Source of the DNA: Actinomycetota bacterium
GTDB lineage: Bacteria; Actinomycetota; Acidimicrobiia; Spongiisociales; UBA11373
Direction: 5' to 3'
DNA length: 10,222 nucleotides
NCBI GenBank assembly: GCA_003486285.1
Contig: DNGH01000227.1
Location: forward strand, 1-10,222
Under the pieces are notes generated by a model that saw only the letters and a list, made by a program, of their open reading frames with translations, was not told the DNA's origin and made no database searches. Of the stretch, positions 1-8,108 are shown one piece after another (position 1 is the first letter of the stretch; the number at the start of each line of letters is the position of its first letter). The position numbers were made by a program, and so were the translations under genes.

Positions 1-240
1 CTTCTTGGCGACCGGCTTCTTGGCGGGCGCCTTCTTGGCCGGCGCCTTCTTGGCCACCGGCTTCTTGGCGGGCGCCTTCTTGGGCGCAGCCTTCTTCGCC
101 GGAGCCTTCTTGGCCGCAGCCTTCCTCGCCGGAGCCTTCTTGGCCGCAGCCCTCTTCGCCGGAGCCTTCTTGGCCGCAGGCTTCTTCGCCGGAGCCTTCT
201 TGACCACAGCCCTCTTCGCAGCCGGCTTCTTGGCGGCCGG
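1..240 (-). repeat. 15-bp imperfect tandem repeat encoding xxxKK pentapeptides
   Basis: Sixteen 15-base units, read on the minus strand as variants of GCCAAGAAGGCTCCG, run from base 240 to the left edge. Lysine is almost always AAG, while the Ala and Pro codons drift (GCC, GCG, GCT; CCG, CCC). Neighbouring units at 1-75 are more alike than those at 180-240, which fits repeat expansion by slippage or unequal crossing over under selection for KK spacing. Confidence 0.85.
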
Positions 241-291
241 CTTCTTCGCGGCGGTGCGGGACTTGACGGGAGCGGACTTCTTCGCGGTCAT
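1..291 (-). CDS. Histone H1-like Lys/Ala/Pro-rich protein, N-terminal part
   Basis: Partial: 97 codons from an ATG at 291-289, still open at the left edge. After a short leader (MTAKKSAPVK, then SRTAAKK) residues 18-97 are sixteen pentapeptides, nearly all ending in KK (a few KR or RK), such as APAKK, AAAKK, PAAKK and PVAKK. There is no acidic or hydrophobic residue beyond Ala, Val and Pro. This composition matches the basic tails of actinobacterial HU (HupB) and Hc2/H1-like nucleoid proteins, which bind and compact DNA through charge. Unlike HupB, no folded HU domain precedes the tail; a folded domain could lie beyond the window. No good Shine-Dalgarno is seen (only GAGG one base from the ATG); a TACAAT hexamer at 322-317 suggests a short leader. 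Role in nucleoid binding is inference; that the frame is coding is strongly supported by the strict 15-base periodicity. Confidence 0.8.
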   Translation of the reverse strand, partial: MTAKKSAPVKSRTAAKKPAAKKPAAKRAVVKKAPAKKPAAKKAPAKRAAAKKAPARKAAAKKAPAKKAAPKKAPAKKPVAKKAPAKKAPAKKPVAKK

Positions 292-316
292 GCCTCAAAG
301 GGGGTGGGGGGACGGG

Positions 317-322
317 ATTGTA
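317..322 (-). promoter_or_regulatory. Candidate -10 box for the histone-like gene
   Basis: Reading the minus strand, TACAAT (322-317) matches the actinobacterial -10 pattern TANNNT and is 25 nt before the ATG at 291, giving a predicted leader of about 18 nt. No recognisable -35 is seen; the -35 position would fall at the edge of the heptad array that starts at 341. Confidence 0.4.
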
Positions 323-340
323 CCGCATGGGGGAGGCGAT

Positions 341-440
341 ACCAGATGCCAGATACCTGATACCAGATACCAGATACCAGATGATGTCCGGCTGACACCT
401 GACTGGTGACTGGGGACTGGTGACTGGCGACTGGTGACTT
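341..440. repeat. Heptad hairpin array A, downstream of disA
   Basis: Left arm 341-382 is six heptads: ACCAGAT, GCCAGAT, ACCTGAT, then three ACCAGAT. An 18-nt spacer (383-400) follows. The right arm 401-440 is GACTGGT, GACTGGG, GACTGGT, GACTGGC, GACTGGT and GACTT. ACCAG of the left unit pairs with CTGGT of the right unit, so the arms can fold with a repeated A/A mismatch and a T/G position per heptad. The array begins two bases after the disA stop codon (443-445, minus) and lies just upstream of the histone-like gene. It may shape the 3' end of the disA transcript; there is no T-tract typical of an intrinsic terminator. Confidence 0.85.
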
Positions 441-442
441 CC

Positions 443-1504
443 TTAGTCCTCTTCCAATTCCCACCCGCGGCTCGAGTCGAGCAGCCGGTCGAAGAAACGC
501 CTGAGCTGCCGTGCCCGAGTCCGGCCGACACCCTCGACCTGATCGAGTTCGGCGACGGTGGCAGCGAGCAACTGCTGCAGGTTCTTGAAGTGCCCGACCA
601 ACGACACCTTCACGGCATCGGGGAGCCGGGGGATGCGGTCGAGCATGCGGTAGCCCCGGGGACGCACCGGGCTCTCCTGCGGGCCGAGATCGAGCAGCGC
701 CGCCACGCGGCTCCCATCGCTGAGAAGTTCGGTGGTGAGGGTGTCGATCAGGTCGAGTGGCTGCTGGGTCTTCGGCGGATAGCGGCGCGAGTAGTCGGCG
801 TACACCAGGGTGGCCGCCTCCCCGACTCCCGCCAACAGGTCGAGGAGCTGCAAGCGGATCAGCTCCCCCTCGCCGCCGAGCTCGACCGCGTAGTTCTCCA
901 GATCCGACCCGATTCGGCGGATCAGCGCGGCACGCTGCAGGAACTGGACGACATCACGGTTCACGGCGATGTCAGCCACCTCGAGTTGGGTGAGGCGATC
1001 CTCGTCGTCGGTGAGGCGGCGCCGGAAACGCTCCAGGGTGAGCAGGTTCTGATTCGCCTGAGCCAGCAGCGCCGTGGGGCTGCGCAGCTCGAACTGATGC
1101 CGTCCCACGAACACGCTCACGGTCTGGCGACCCTGGCTGACCACGACGACGGGACGGCCCGTCTGGATGGCGACGCGCTCGGCGGTGCGATGGCGGGTAC
1201 CCGTCTCGTTGGTGGCGATCGATGGATCGGGGATGAGATGGACGTTCGCCCGATAGATCACCTCGGCCGCCTCGTCGGTGATCACCGCCCCATCCATCTT
1301 GGCGAGTTCGGCGAGACGGGCCGGTCCGAAGTCGGCGCCGTCGAGATGGAACCCACCCGTGCAGATGGCCTCGACGTCTCGCCCGTATCCGAGTACGACG
1401 AGCGCACCGGTCTCCTGCCGAAGGATCAGTTCGATGGCATTGCGCAGCGGTGTCCCCGGGGCGAGCGAGCGCCGGATGTCGAGCGTCTGATCCTTCTGAG
1501 CCAT
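443..1504 (-). CDS. disA: Diadenylate cyclase, DNA integrity scanning protein DisA
   Basis: 353 residues, the usual DisA length. DisA condenses two ATP into c-di-AMP and slows when it meets branched DNA; it works as an octamer in the cytosol. The N-terminal DAC domain (about 1-140) holds the two hallmark motifs, DGA at 71-73 (in KMDGAVITD) and RHR at 104-106 (in GTRHRTAER). A helical linker covers about 145-280. The C-terminal helix-hairpin-helix DNA-binding domain covers about 283-340, with VEGVGRTRARQL near 323-334. All key residues are present, so it should be active. It follows radA with a 93-bp gap filled by heptad array B, so it may have its own promoter: TACCCT at 1519-1514 lies 9 nt before the ATG, and no Shine-Dalgarno is visible. 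RadA is known to bind DisA and lower c-di-AMP synthesis in mycobacteria, which fits the pairing. Confidence 0.96.
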   Translation of the reverse strand: MAQKDQTLDIRRSLAPGTPLRNAIELILRQETGALVVLGYGRDVEAICTGGFHLDGADFGPARLAELAKMDGAVITDEAAEVIYRANVHLIPDPSIATNETGTRHRTAERVAIQTGRPVVVVSQGRQTVSVFVGRHQFELRSPTALLAQANQNLLTLERFRRRLTDDEDRLTQLEVADIAVNRDVVQFLQRAALIRRIGSDLENYAVELGGEGELIRLQLLDLLAGVGEAATLVYADYSRRYPPKTQQPLDLIDTLTTELLSDGSRVAALLDLGPQESPVRPRGYRMLDRIPRLPDAVKVSLVGHFKNLQQLLAATVAELDQVEGVGRTRARQLRRFFDRLLDSSRGWELEED

Positions 1505-1513
1505 GGAGTGCGC

Positions 1514-1519
1514 AGGGTA
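1514..1519 (-). promoter_or_regulatory. Possible -10 box for disA
   Basis: TACCCT on the minus strand fits TANNNT and ends 9 nt before the disA ATG, which would give a leaderless or near-leaderless transcript. No -35 is seen. The support is only the hexamer and its spacing, plus the absence of a Shine-Dalgarno. Confidence 0.25.
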
Positions 1520-1542
1520 GTCACGAGAACACGATCGGCAGC

Positions 1543-2914
<1,372 letters not shown>

Positions 2915-2920
2915 GGACCG

Positions 2921-2926
2921 AGACTA
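2921..2926 (-). promoter_or_regulatory. Candidate leaderless -10 box for radA
   Basis: TAGTCT on the minus strand matches TANNNT and ends exactly 6 nt before the radA ATG, the distance expected when transcription starts at the A of ATG. Its first three bases are also the TAG stop of the small upstream frame. No clear -35 is seen. Confidence 0.4.
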
Positions 2927-3040
2927 TCGGCGCCGGGTGACGAGAAACACCGCCAGGACGACCAACGCGCCCAGCAGGAAAAGACCGCCGACGAGGCCGG
3001 CAGTGGTCCAGAGCTCGGTGGGGCGGACTTCGGCAAGCAT
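2924..3040 (-). CDS. Possible 38-residue single-pass membrane protein
   Basis: ATG at 3040-3038, TAG at 2926-2924. The peptide starts MLAEVRPTELWTT, continues with an uninterrupted hydrophobic segment of about 20 residues (roughly 15-34, rich in L, V, G, A and F) and ends TRRR, a textbook single helix with a positive inside anchor. It fills most of an otherwise empty 166-bp gap and stops 9 nt before radA. CATATT lies 8 nt upstream of the ATG (3054-3049, minus), suggesting a leaderless start. The same frame stays open further upstream, but that part is antisense to the zinc-ribbon gene and is not expected to be coding. I do not recognise a family. It could also be chance in GC-rich DNA, since hydrophobic frames do arise that way. 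Confidence 0.45.
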   Translation of the reverse strand: MLAEVRPTELWTTAGLVGGLFLLGALVVLAVFLVTRRR

Positions 3041-3048
3041 CAGAGAGG

Positions 3049-3054
3049 AATATG
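3049..3054 (-). promoter_or_regulatory. Possible -10 box for the small membrane protein and radA
   Basis: CATATT on the minus strand keeps four of six TATAAT positions and ends 8 nt before the ATG at 3040. It faces away from CACAAT at 3065-3070, so the 40-bp gap between two divergent ATGs would hold both start sites. Confidence 0.3.
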
Positions 3055-3064
3055 GAATCCGTGG

Positions 3065-3070
3065 CACAAT
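3065..3070 (+). promoter_or_regulatory. Possible extended -10 box for the zinc-ribbon gene
   Basis: TGGCACAAT (3062-3070) has the extended -10 TGN form followed by CACAAT, ending 10 nt before the ATG at 3081. The predicted leader is only about 4 nt. No Shine-Dalgarno fits this ATG. Confidence 0.3.
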
Positions 3071-3080
3071 ACCCCTTCGC

Positions 3081-3938
3081 ATGGACGACGACTCCCTCGA
3101 CAGCTTCGACGACCTTTTCGAGCCATTCGGGCTCGAGGGAAAGCCCGACAAGGAGCCGGCGACGCCGCGGCGCCAATCACCGCCGCGGTCGACCCGGGCC
3201 GCCACCACCGTGGAGGGCGCCGTGGCGTGCGTCTCCTGCGGCGCCCCCAACGACCCCGACAACCGCCACTGTGAGCGCTGCGGCGCCCGTCTCGCCCGCA
3301 GCCAGATGCCAGTGGCACCGCAGCCGATGCTGCGCACCACGGCCGGGGCCAGGGCACTCATCGTCCTCGCCAGCGTGGTGCTCGGCGTGGCGATCCTCGC
3401 CCTCCTCGTCAACATGTTCAGCGGGGGCGGAGGGGGCACCACCGAGACGACGAACACGACGCCCACCTCGCTCCCCACCACCCCGGTCGGGCCGCTCACA
3501 CCGATCGCCGTCAACTGCAACCCTCCTTCCTCGGAGCTGAGCTCGTACCCGTGTGAGGCGCTCATAGATGGTGACCCCGCCACCTCGTGGAACGCCATCG
3601 ACGGCGGCATCGGGGTCGAGATCACCTTCCTGTTCGCGCCACCGGTGCAGATCACCGAGATGATCATCCAGAACGTCGAAGACGAGTGCCGCTTCCTCCG
3701 CAACCACCGGATGAAGGGCATCGAGGTCTCGATCAACGACCTCACCCACACGATCGTGAAGGAACTCGGCGACAGCCGTGACCTCCAGCGCGTCGACATC
3801 CGCAGCATCGGGACCTCGAGCCTGACGATTCGCATCACCAGCGGTTACCCGGGCCAGACCTGCGACGGCAAGGAACCGTACTTTGAGATGGCCGCCCAGG
3901 ACATCTACTTCTTCGGAAGGCCGCTGTCGGGGGGATGA
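3081..3938 (+). CDS. Zinc-ribbon, single-TM protein with discoidin-like glycan-binding domain
   Basis: 285 residues, the only plus-strand gene. In order: an acidic N-terminus (MDDDSLDSFDDLFEP); a zinc ribbon with C50, C53, C64 and C67 (CVSCG ... CERCG); one TM helix at about 91-112; a Gly/Thr/Pro-rich spacer (113-142); and a C-terminal domain (about 145-282) with ALIDGDPATSWNA at 160-172, the pattern of F5/8 type C (discoidin) or NADase-type glycan-binding folds. Cysteines 146, 158, 203 and 261 could form disulphides. The layout predicts a cytosolic zinc ribbon and an extracellular binding domain, so a role at the envelope is likely; the ligand is unknown. The ATG at 3081 is chosen because the longer open frame upstream is antisense to radA and has no start between 3043 and 3081. 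Heptad array C begins 4 nt after the stop. Confidence 0.85.
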   Translation: MDDDSLDSFDDLFEPFGLEGKPDKEPATPRRQSPPRSTRAATTVEGAVACVSCGAPNDPDNRHCERCGARLARSQMPVAPQPMLRTTAGARALIVLASVVLGVAILALLVNMFSGGGGGTTETTNTTPTSLPTTPVGPLTPIAVNCNPPSSELSSYPCEALIDGDPATSWNAIDGGIGVEITFLFAPPVQITEMIIQNVEDECRFLRNHRMKGIEVSINDLTHTIVKELGDSRDLQRVDIRSIGTSSLTIRITSGYPGQTCDGKEPYFEMAAQDIYFFGRPLSGG

Positions 3939-3942
3939 GGAA

Positions 3943-4012
3943 GTTACCGGTTACCGGTTACCGGTCACCTGTATCAGGCGACGGGCGACGGGTAACGGGT
4001 AACGGGTAACGG
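3943..4012. repeat. Heptad hairpin array C between convergent genes
   Basis: Left arm 3943-3970 is three GTTACCG units plus GTCACCT. The apex is CCTG-TAT-CAGG (3968-3978). The right arm 3978-4012 is two GCGACGG and three GTAACGG units. GTTAC pairs with GTAAC, and six of seven bases pair per heptad with one recurring G/G mismatch. It lies between the stop of the plus-strand gene (3938) and the stop of the second permease gene (4026), so it could act as a two-way transcript end. It has no T-tract on either side. Confidence 0.88.
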
Positions 4013-4025
4013 CACGATGCCGCCG

Positions 4026-5303
4026 TTACTCCGGGATGTAGGGCTTCCCGTCGGCCGCCGGCGGCCGGCTCCTCCCGACGACACCGGCCACCACGATGAT
4101 CGTGACGATGTAGGGCGCCATGGACAGGAACTCCGACGGGATCGGGGTCCCCAGGATCCCGAGCTTCTGCTGGATGGCTCGGGCGAAGCCGAACACGAGC
4201 CCCGCCCCGAGCGCACCGAATGGCATCCACCGCCCGAAGATCATGGCGGCGAGCCCGATGAACCCGATCCCCGCGGTGAGGTTCTCCTCGAACCGCGACA
4301 CCTGCGTCAACGTCAGGAAGGCCCCGCCGAGCCCGGCGATGATGCCGCCGTAGATGGTGTTGCGGTACCGCGTCCGGTTGACGTTGATCCCGACGGTGTC
4401 GGCAGCCTTCGGATGCTCCCCGACCGCCCTGGACCGCAGTCCCCACCGGGTGTAGAAGAGGCCGAAGTGCAGCGCCAGCACCACGAGGAAGGCGGCGTAC
4501 ACGAGGATGTTGTGGTCGAAGAACATGGGTCCCAGCACCGGGATGTCTCCCAGGACCGGGATCTTGAGAGACGAGAACCGACCCGGCGAGTTGAGGTCGG
4601 GCGACGCCGCCAGGACGCGCCGCGCCAGGAACGAGGTGAGCCCCAGGGCGAACATGTTGATCACGACGCCGGCGATGATCTGGTCGATGCGGAACTTGAT
4701 CGCCAAAACCGCGAGCACGGCGCCGAGAAGGGCTCCGGCGACCAGGGCACCGAACAGGCCCGCCCAGATCCCCCAGGCCGAGCCGACGATGCACCCCACA
4801 AAGGCTGCCGTGAGCAACTGGCCCTCGATGGCGATGTTGATCACCGCGACCCGTTCAGACGTCAGGCCGGCGAGCGCCCCGAGGGTCACCGGAACCGACA
4901 GGATCACAGTAGAACGCAGCATCCCCACCAAGCTGAAGGACTTGCCCGCGGCGGCCCACGTCAGGAAGGCGAGCGCGAACAGGCCAAGCCCGATGGCGAG
5001 CGCCAGGTTCGTCCAGCGGAGATGGGTCCGACGCAGCACGAACCCGCCTAGGAACGCAATGATCGCGGCGGCGATGAGCGCCAGGAGCCGGGCATCGACC
5101 TCCCACGAGAGATCCTGGACTCGCTCCCCCGGCAGCGACAGGTTGAACGTCGCCTTCTCGCCCGTGGCGACACCAAAGCCGAACACCCGGGCGACGAAGC
5201 CGGCGATCAGCACCATCACGATGCCGATGAACGTGGCGCGCCGCTGCTCGGGGGTGGCGCGGGTCTTGAGCCGGATGGCCGAGATGGTGGTCGTTGCCGT
5301 CAT
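4026..5303 (-). CDS. BMP-type ABC importer, second permease (NupC/YufQ-like)
   Basis: 425 residues from the ATG at 5303-5301. This start gives an ATGA overlap with the stop of the first permease gene, as at the previous junction; an ATG at 5312 would add only three residues. It belongs to the BPD_transp_2 permease family. Several TM helices are visible. Conserved family patches are INIAIEGQLLTAAF (155-168), AVGEHPKAADTVGI (293-306, the cytosolic coupling segment that meets the ATPase) and the glycine-rich stretch from GFIGLAAMIFGR (347 onward). It is about 100 residues longer than Bacillus YufQ-type permeases because of an N-terminal extension with extra hydrophobic helices (about 25-45 and 72-117). 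Last gene of the operon. The substrate cannot be read from the sequence; nucleosides are the usual cargo of this family. Confidence 0.9.
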   Translation of the reverse strand: MTATTTISAIRLKTRATPEQRRATFIGIVMVLIAGFVARVFGFGVATGEKATFNLSLPGERVQDLSWEVDARLLALIAAAIIAFLGGFVLRRTHLRWTNLALAIGLGLFALAFLTWAAAGKSFSLVGMLRSTVILSVPVTLGALAGLTSERVAVINIAIEGQLLTAAFVGCIVGSAWGIWAGLFGALVAGALLGAVLAVLAIKFRIDQIIAGVVINMFALGLTSFLARRVLAASPDLNSPGRFSSLKIPVLGDIPVLGPMFFDHNILVYAAFLVVLALHFGLFYTRWGLRSRAVGEHPKAADTVGINVNRTRYRNTIYGGIIAGLGGAFLTLTQVSRFEENLTAGIGFIGLAAMIFGRWMPFGALGAGLVFGFARAIQQKLGILGTPIPSEFLSMAPYIVTIIVVAGVVGRSRPPAADGKPYIPE

Positions 5304-6499
5304 CCGCCCCATCCCGTCGAGATCACCGTCGTCGGTTCTTGATCGGACGTTCTGATCCGATAGATGGCGCGCACCAGTGCCGGGGCGGCGATCATCACGA
5401 TGATCAGCGCCTGGAGCACCAGCACCAGGTCGATTGGAATCCCGGCGGCGCCCTGCATCTCGCGCCCGCCGGCGCGCAGGGCACCGAACAGCAGACCGGC
5501 GAAGAGCACTCCGAGAGGCTGGGATCGCCCGAGGAGCGCGAGGGCGATGGCGTCGAAGCCCACCGACCCGGCAAAGTTGGACAAGCCCCGGTAGGGCTCA
5601 AGACCGAGCACCTGGTTGACCCCGGCGATCCCGGCAAGAGCCCCGCTGACCGCCAGCACGGACACGTAGAGCCAACTGACACTCATGCCGGCGTAGCGCG
5701 CCCCGGTCGGGTTGAACCCGACGGCGCGGAACTCGAAACCGATCGTGGTTCGGTACATCAGCCACCACACCAGGGCCACCGCAACCAGGGCGATCAGGAA
5801 GCCGATGTGGAGGCGATACCCCTCGAGAAGAGTTGGGAACTGGGCCGTGACTTCCGCCGGTTTGGAGATGGGGTCATTGCGACCCGGCTGTTGAAAGATC
5901 GACGTCTTCAGGAGGTAGTCCACGAGGAAGATGGCAACGAAGTTGAGCATCATCGTCGTGATGACCTCGTGGGCTCCGGTGCGGGCCTTGAGGAGACCGG
6001 CGATCCCGGCCCAAATGGCACCGGCGACCATCGCCGCCACAATGGCCAGCGGGATGTGGATGAACGCCGGCACCGAGATGCTGAAGCCGACCCACAGGCC
6101 GGCCATGCCGCCGATGAGCATTTGGCCGTTGACCCCGATGTTGAACAGACCGGCCTGGAAGCCGATGGCGACGGCGAGGCCGGCGAGGATCGACGGCGTG
6201 GCGGAGAACAGCGTCTCGGTGATCGCCTTCGTCGAGCCCAACGATCCGACGAAGAGCGCCTTGTAGGCCCTGCCGATGCCGGTCATGGTCCGACGGAACG
6301 CCTCACCCGGATCCGAGCCCCAGATCTTGAGGGTGTCGATGTCGGTGACTGCGATGATGAAGGCACCGATGATCAAGGCACTGAGCACGGCGAGTGCCGG
6401 GATCAGCAGCGCCCGCCGCACCGAGGTCCCGACGCCGGTGATCCGGTCGTAGAGAGTGGGCTCGGGCTGGGGCTGCGGAGGAAGGTCGTCGACACTCAT
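5300..6499 (-). CDS. BMP-type ABC importer, first permease (NupB/YufP-like)
   Basis: 399 residues, a BPD_transp_2 inner-membrane permease that should pair with the second permease to form the channel. A proline-rich cytosolic N-terminus (1-28) precedes the first TM helix (about 30-51). Conserved patches are FNIGVNGQMLIGG (119-131), AVGFNPTGARYAGM (259-272, coupling segment) and GFDAIALALLG (314-324). Its ATG (6499-6497) overlaps the ATPase stop as ATGA, and its own stop overlaps the next gene's ATG the same way, so the three proteins are probably made by translational coupling in fixed ratio. It is somewhat longer than Bacillus YufP-type permeases (about 350) because of the N-terminal segment. 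Confidence 0.92.
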   Translation of the reverse strand: MSVDDLPPQPQPEPTLYDRITGVGTSVRRALLIPALAVLSALIIGAFIIAVTDIDTLKIWGSDPGEAFRRTMTGIGRAYKALFVGSLGSTKAITETLFSATPSILAGLAVAIGFQAGLFNIGVNGQMLIGGMAGLWVGFSISVPAFIHIPLAIVAAMVAGAIWAGIAGLLKARTGAHEVITTMMLNFVAIFLVDYLLKTSIFQQPGRNDPISKPAEVTAQFPTLLEGYRLHIGFLIALVAVALVWWLMYRTTIGFEFRAVGFNPTGARYAGMSVSWLYVSVLAVSGALAGIAGVNQVLGLEPYRGLSNFAGSVGFDAIALALLGRSQPLGVLFAGLLFGALRAGGREMQGAAGIPIDLVLVLQALIIVMIAAPALVRAIYRIRTSDQEPTTVISTGWGG

Positions 6500-8013
6500 G
6501 CCGGATCACCCCCTGCCTCCCCGAGCATGGCCAATCCGATCTCGGTCGCCGTCGCCGACTCGTCGAACTCACCCACGATCTTCCCCTCGAACATGACGAG
6601 GATGCGGTCGGAGAGCGCCATGACCTCCTCGAGCTCGGAGGACACGATCAGCACCGCCACCCCCTGATCACGCTCCTCGACGATCCGGGCGTGGATGTAC
6701 TCGATAGATCCCACGTCGAGTCCGCGGGTCGGCTGGGAGGCAACGAGGAGCTTGACGTCACGATCCACCTCCCGCGCCACGATCACCTTCTGCTGGTTGC
6801 CACCCGAAAGCGTGGACACCAGCACATCGGGGCTCGGGGTACGGACGTCGTATTCCTTCACCAGGCGGCCGGCGCGCTTCTGCGCCTCTCCCCAATCCAT
6901 CTGAATGCCCTTGGAGATGGGCGGCTCGTAGTACGAGTTGAGGATGATGTTCTCGGTGACGGTGAAGGGCAGCACCAGGCCGCTCTCCTGCCGATTTTCG
7001 GGCACGTGGGCGACGTTCCGGGAGTGGATCTGGCGTGGGGACAGCGTGGTGACGTCCGCACCCAGGATGCCCACCGTTCCATCGAGTGAGGGCCGCAACC
7101 CGGTGATGGATTCGACCAGTTCCGTCTGACCGTTGCCCTGGACCCCTGCCACTCCGACGATCTCCCCGGCACGCACCTGAAAGGTGACCCCGTCCACCGC
7201 GCGGCGGTTGCGGTGGTCGAGAACCACCAGGTCCTCGACCGACAGCACCACGTCGCCCGGCTGGGCGGGCTCCTTGTGCACCTCCAGATCCACCGGCCGC
7301 CCCACCATGAGCTCTGCCAGCCGCTCCTCATCGACCTCGGAGGGCTTCACCTCGGCGACGGTCTTGCCACGGCGCATGATGACGATGCGATCGGCGATCT
7401 CGAGGGCCTCGCCGAGCTTGTGGCTGATGAACACGACCCCTTTGCCGTCCGCCTTGAGTCCTTTGACGATCTCGATGAAGCTTTCGACCTCGGCGGGCGT
7501 GAGCACCGACGTCGGCTCGTCGAGGACGAGGAACCTCGCCTCACGAGCCAGCACCTTGATGATCTCGACCCGCTGCTGGATGCCCACCGGGAGGTTTTCG
7601 ACGATGGCGTCGGGGTCCACGTCGAGCCGATAACGGGCCGAGATGTCGGTCACCGTCTGGCGCGCCTTGCGGTGGTCGAGACGGCCCAGGCTCTTGGTCG
7701 GCTCGGCGCCGAGGATCACGTTTTCGGCGACGGTGAATACCGGAACGAGCATGAAGTGCTGGTGGACCATGCCGATGCCCGCGGCGATGGCGTCACCGGG
7801 CCCGGTGAAGTGACGCTCCTCGCCGTCGATCAGCACCTGCCCCGAGGTCGGGCTGTAGAGCCCGTACAGGATGTTCATCAGGGTGGTCTTGCCGGCGCCG
7901 TTCTCGCCGAGCAGGGCGACGATCTCGCCCGCGGACACGCTCAGATCGACCTCGTCGTTGGCGAGCACGCCGGGGAAGCGCTTGGTGATGCCCGTCAGCT
8001 GAAGTCCCGTCAT
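6496..8013 (-). CDS. BMP-type ABC importer, two-domain ATPase (NupA/YufO-like)
   Basis: 505 residues with two nucleotide-binding domains, the form seen in nucleoside and CUT2 sugar importers. Domain 1: Walker A GENGAGKTT (36-44), Q-loop Q85, Walker B FLVLDEPTS (161-169), H-loop H198, and a weak signature VGIQQ (143-147). Domain 2: a degenerate Walker A GVQGNGQT (290-297, no lysine), a canonical signature LSGGN (402-406), and a Walker B lacking Asp-Glu (LLVASQPTRGLD, 422-433). So one composite site, Walker A of domain 1 with the signature of domain 2, should hydrolyse ATP. This asymmetry is usual for the family. The ATG at 8013 lies downstream of a terminator and a possible promoter (TTGGCG, 18 bp, TAGCAT) and lacks a clear Shine-Dalgarno. 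Confidence 0.94.
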   Translation of the reverse strand: MTGLQLTGITKRFPGVLANDEVDLSVSAGEIVALLGENGAGKTTLMNILYGLYSPTSGQVLIDGEERHFTGPGDAIAAGIGMVHQHFMLVPVFTVAENVILGAEPTKSLGRLDHRKARQTVTDISARYRLDVDPDAIVENLPVGIQQRVEIIKVLAREARFLVLDEPTSVLTPAEVESFIEIVKGLKADGKGVVFISHKLGEALEIADRIVIMRRGKTVAEVKPSEVDEERLAELMVGRPVDLEVHKEPAQPGDVVLSVEDLVVLDHRNRRAVDGVTFQVRAGEIVGVAGVQGNGQTELVESITGLRPSLDGTVGILGADVTTLSPRQIHSRNVAHVPENRQESGLVLPFTVTENIILNSYYEPPISKGIQMDWGEAQKRAGRLVKEYDVRTPSPDVLVSTLSGGNQQKVIVAREVDRDVKLLVASQPTRGLDVGSIEYIHARIVEERDQGVAVLIVSSELEEVMALSDRILVMFEGKIVGEFDESATATEIGLAMLGEAGGDPA

Positions 8014-8022
8014 CCCGGCCGG

Positions 8023-8052
8023 ATGCTAGGGGGTGAACCCGCATGCCGCCAA
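8023..8052 (-). promoter_or_regulatory. Possible internal promoter for the ATPase-permease genes
   Basis: On the minus strand, TTGGCG (8052-8047, four of six to TTGACA), an 18-bp spacer and TAGCAT (8028-8023, TANNNT). The -10 ends 9 nt before the ATG at 8013. It lies just past the terminator, so the three downstream genes could be read independently of the lipoprotein gene. Confidence 0.4.
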
Positions 8053-8082
8053 AGAAGTGGGCCCTCCCGAAGGAGGGCCCAC
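8051..8082 (-). terminator. Intrinsic terminator with UUCG tetraloop after the lipoprotein gene
   Basis: On the minus strand GTGGGCCCTCC (8082-8072) and GGAGGGCCCAC (8067-8057) form a perfect 11-bp stem closed by TTCG, giving the very stable C(UUCG)G tetraloop. TTCTTT (8056-8051) follows as a U-rich tail. It starts 26 nt after the lipoprotein stop. Partial termination here would make more binding protein than ATPase and permease, a common arrangement in ABC importers. Confidence 0.9.
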
Positions 8083-8108
8083 AGCCTTCAGTCAATCGTC
8101 GAAACGAC

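Noticed and set aside
341..440. Array A (and the other arrays) as a CRISPR or attachment site
   Set aside because: Units are 7 nt and contiguous with no unique spacers, no cas genes are present, and no integrase or tRNA gene is nearby.
295..531. A minus-strand 78-codon frame across array A
   Set aside because: Much of it translates the heptad repeats and the rest overlaps the disA 3' end in another frame.
3043..3540. AGAGAGGAAT followed by ATG at 3052, an apparently good ribosome site
   Set aside because: The frame it opens is a shifted reading of the zinc-ribbon gene, full of R, S and P, with no recognisable domain.
5294..6667. A 457-codon plus-strand frame opposite the first permease
   Set aside because: Antisense shadow of a permease with clear family motifs; the translation is low-complexity D, E, H, R and G.
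8096..8107. Small hairpin TCGT-CGAA-ACGA near the lipoprotein stop
   Set aside because: Only a 4-bp stem, and the strong 11-bp terminator right after it explains transcript ending.
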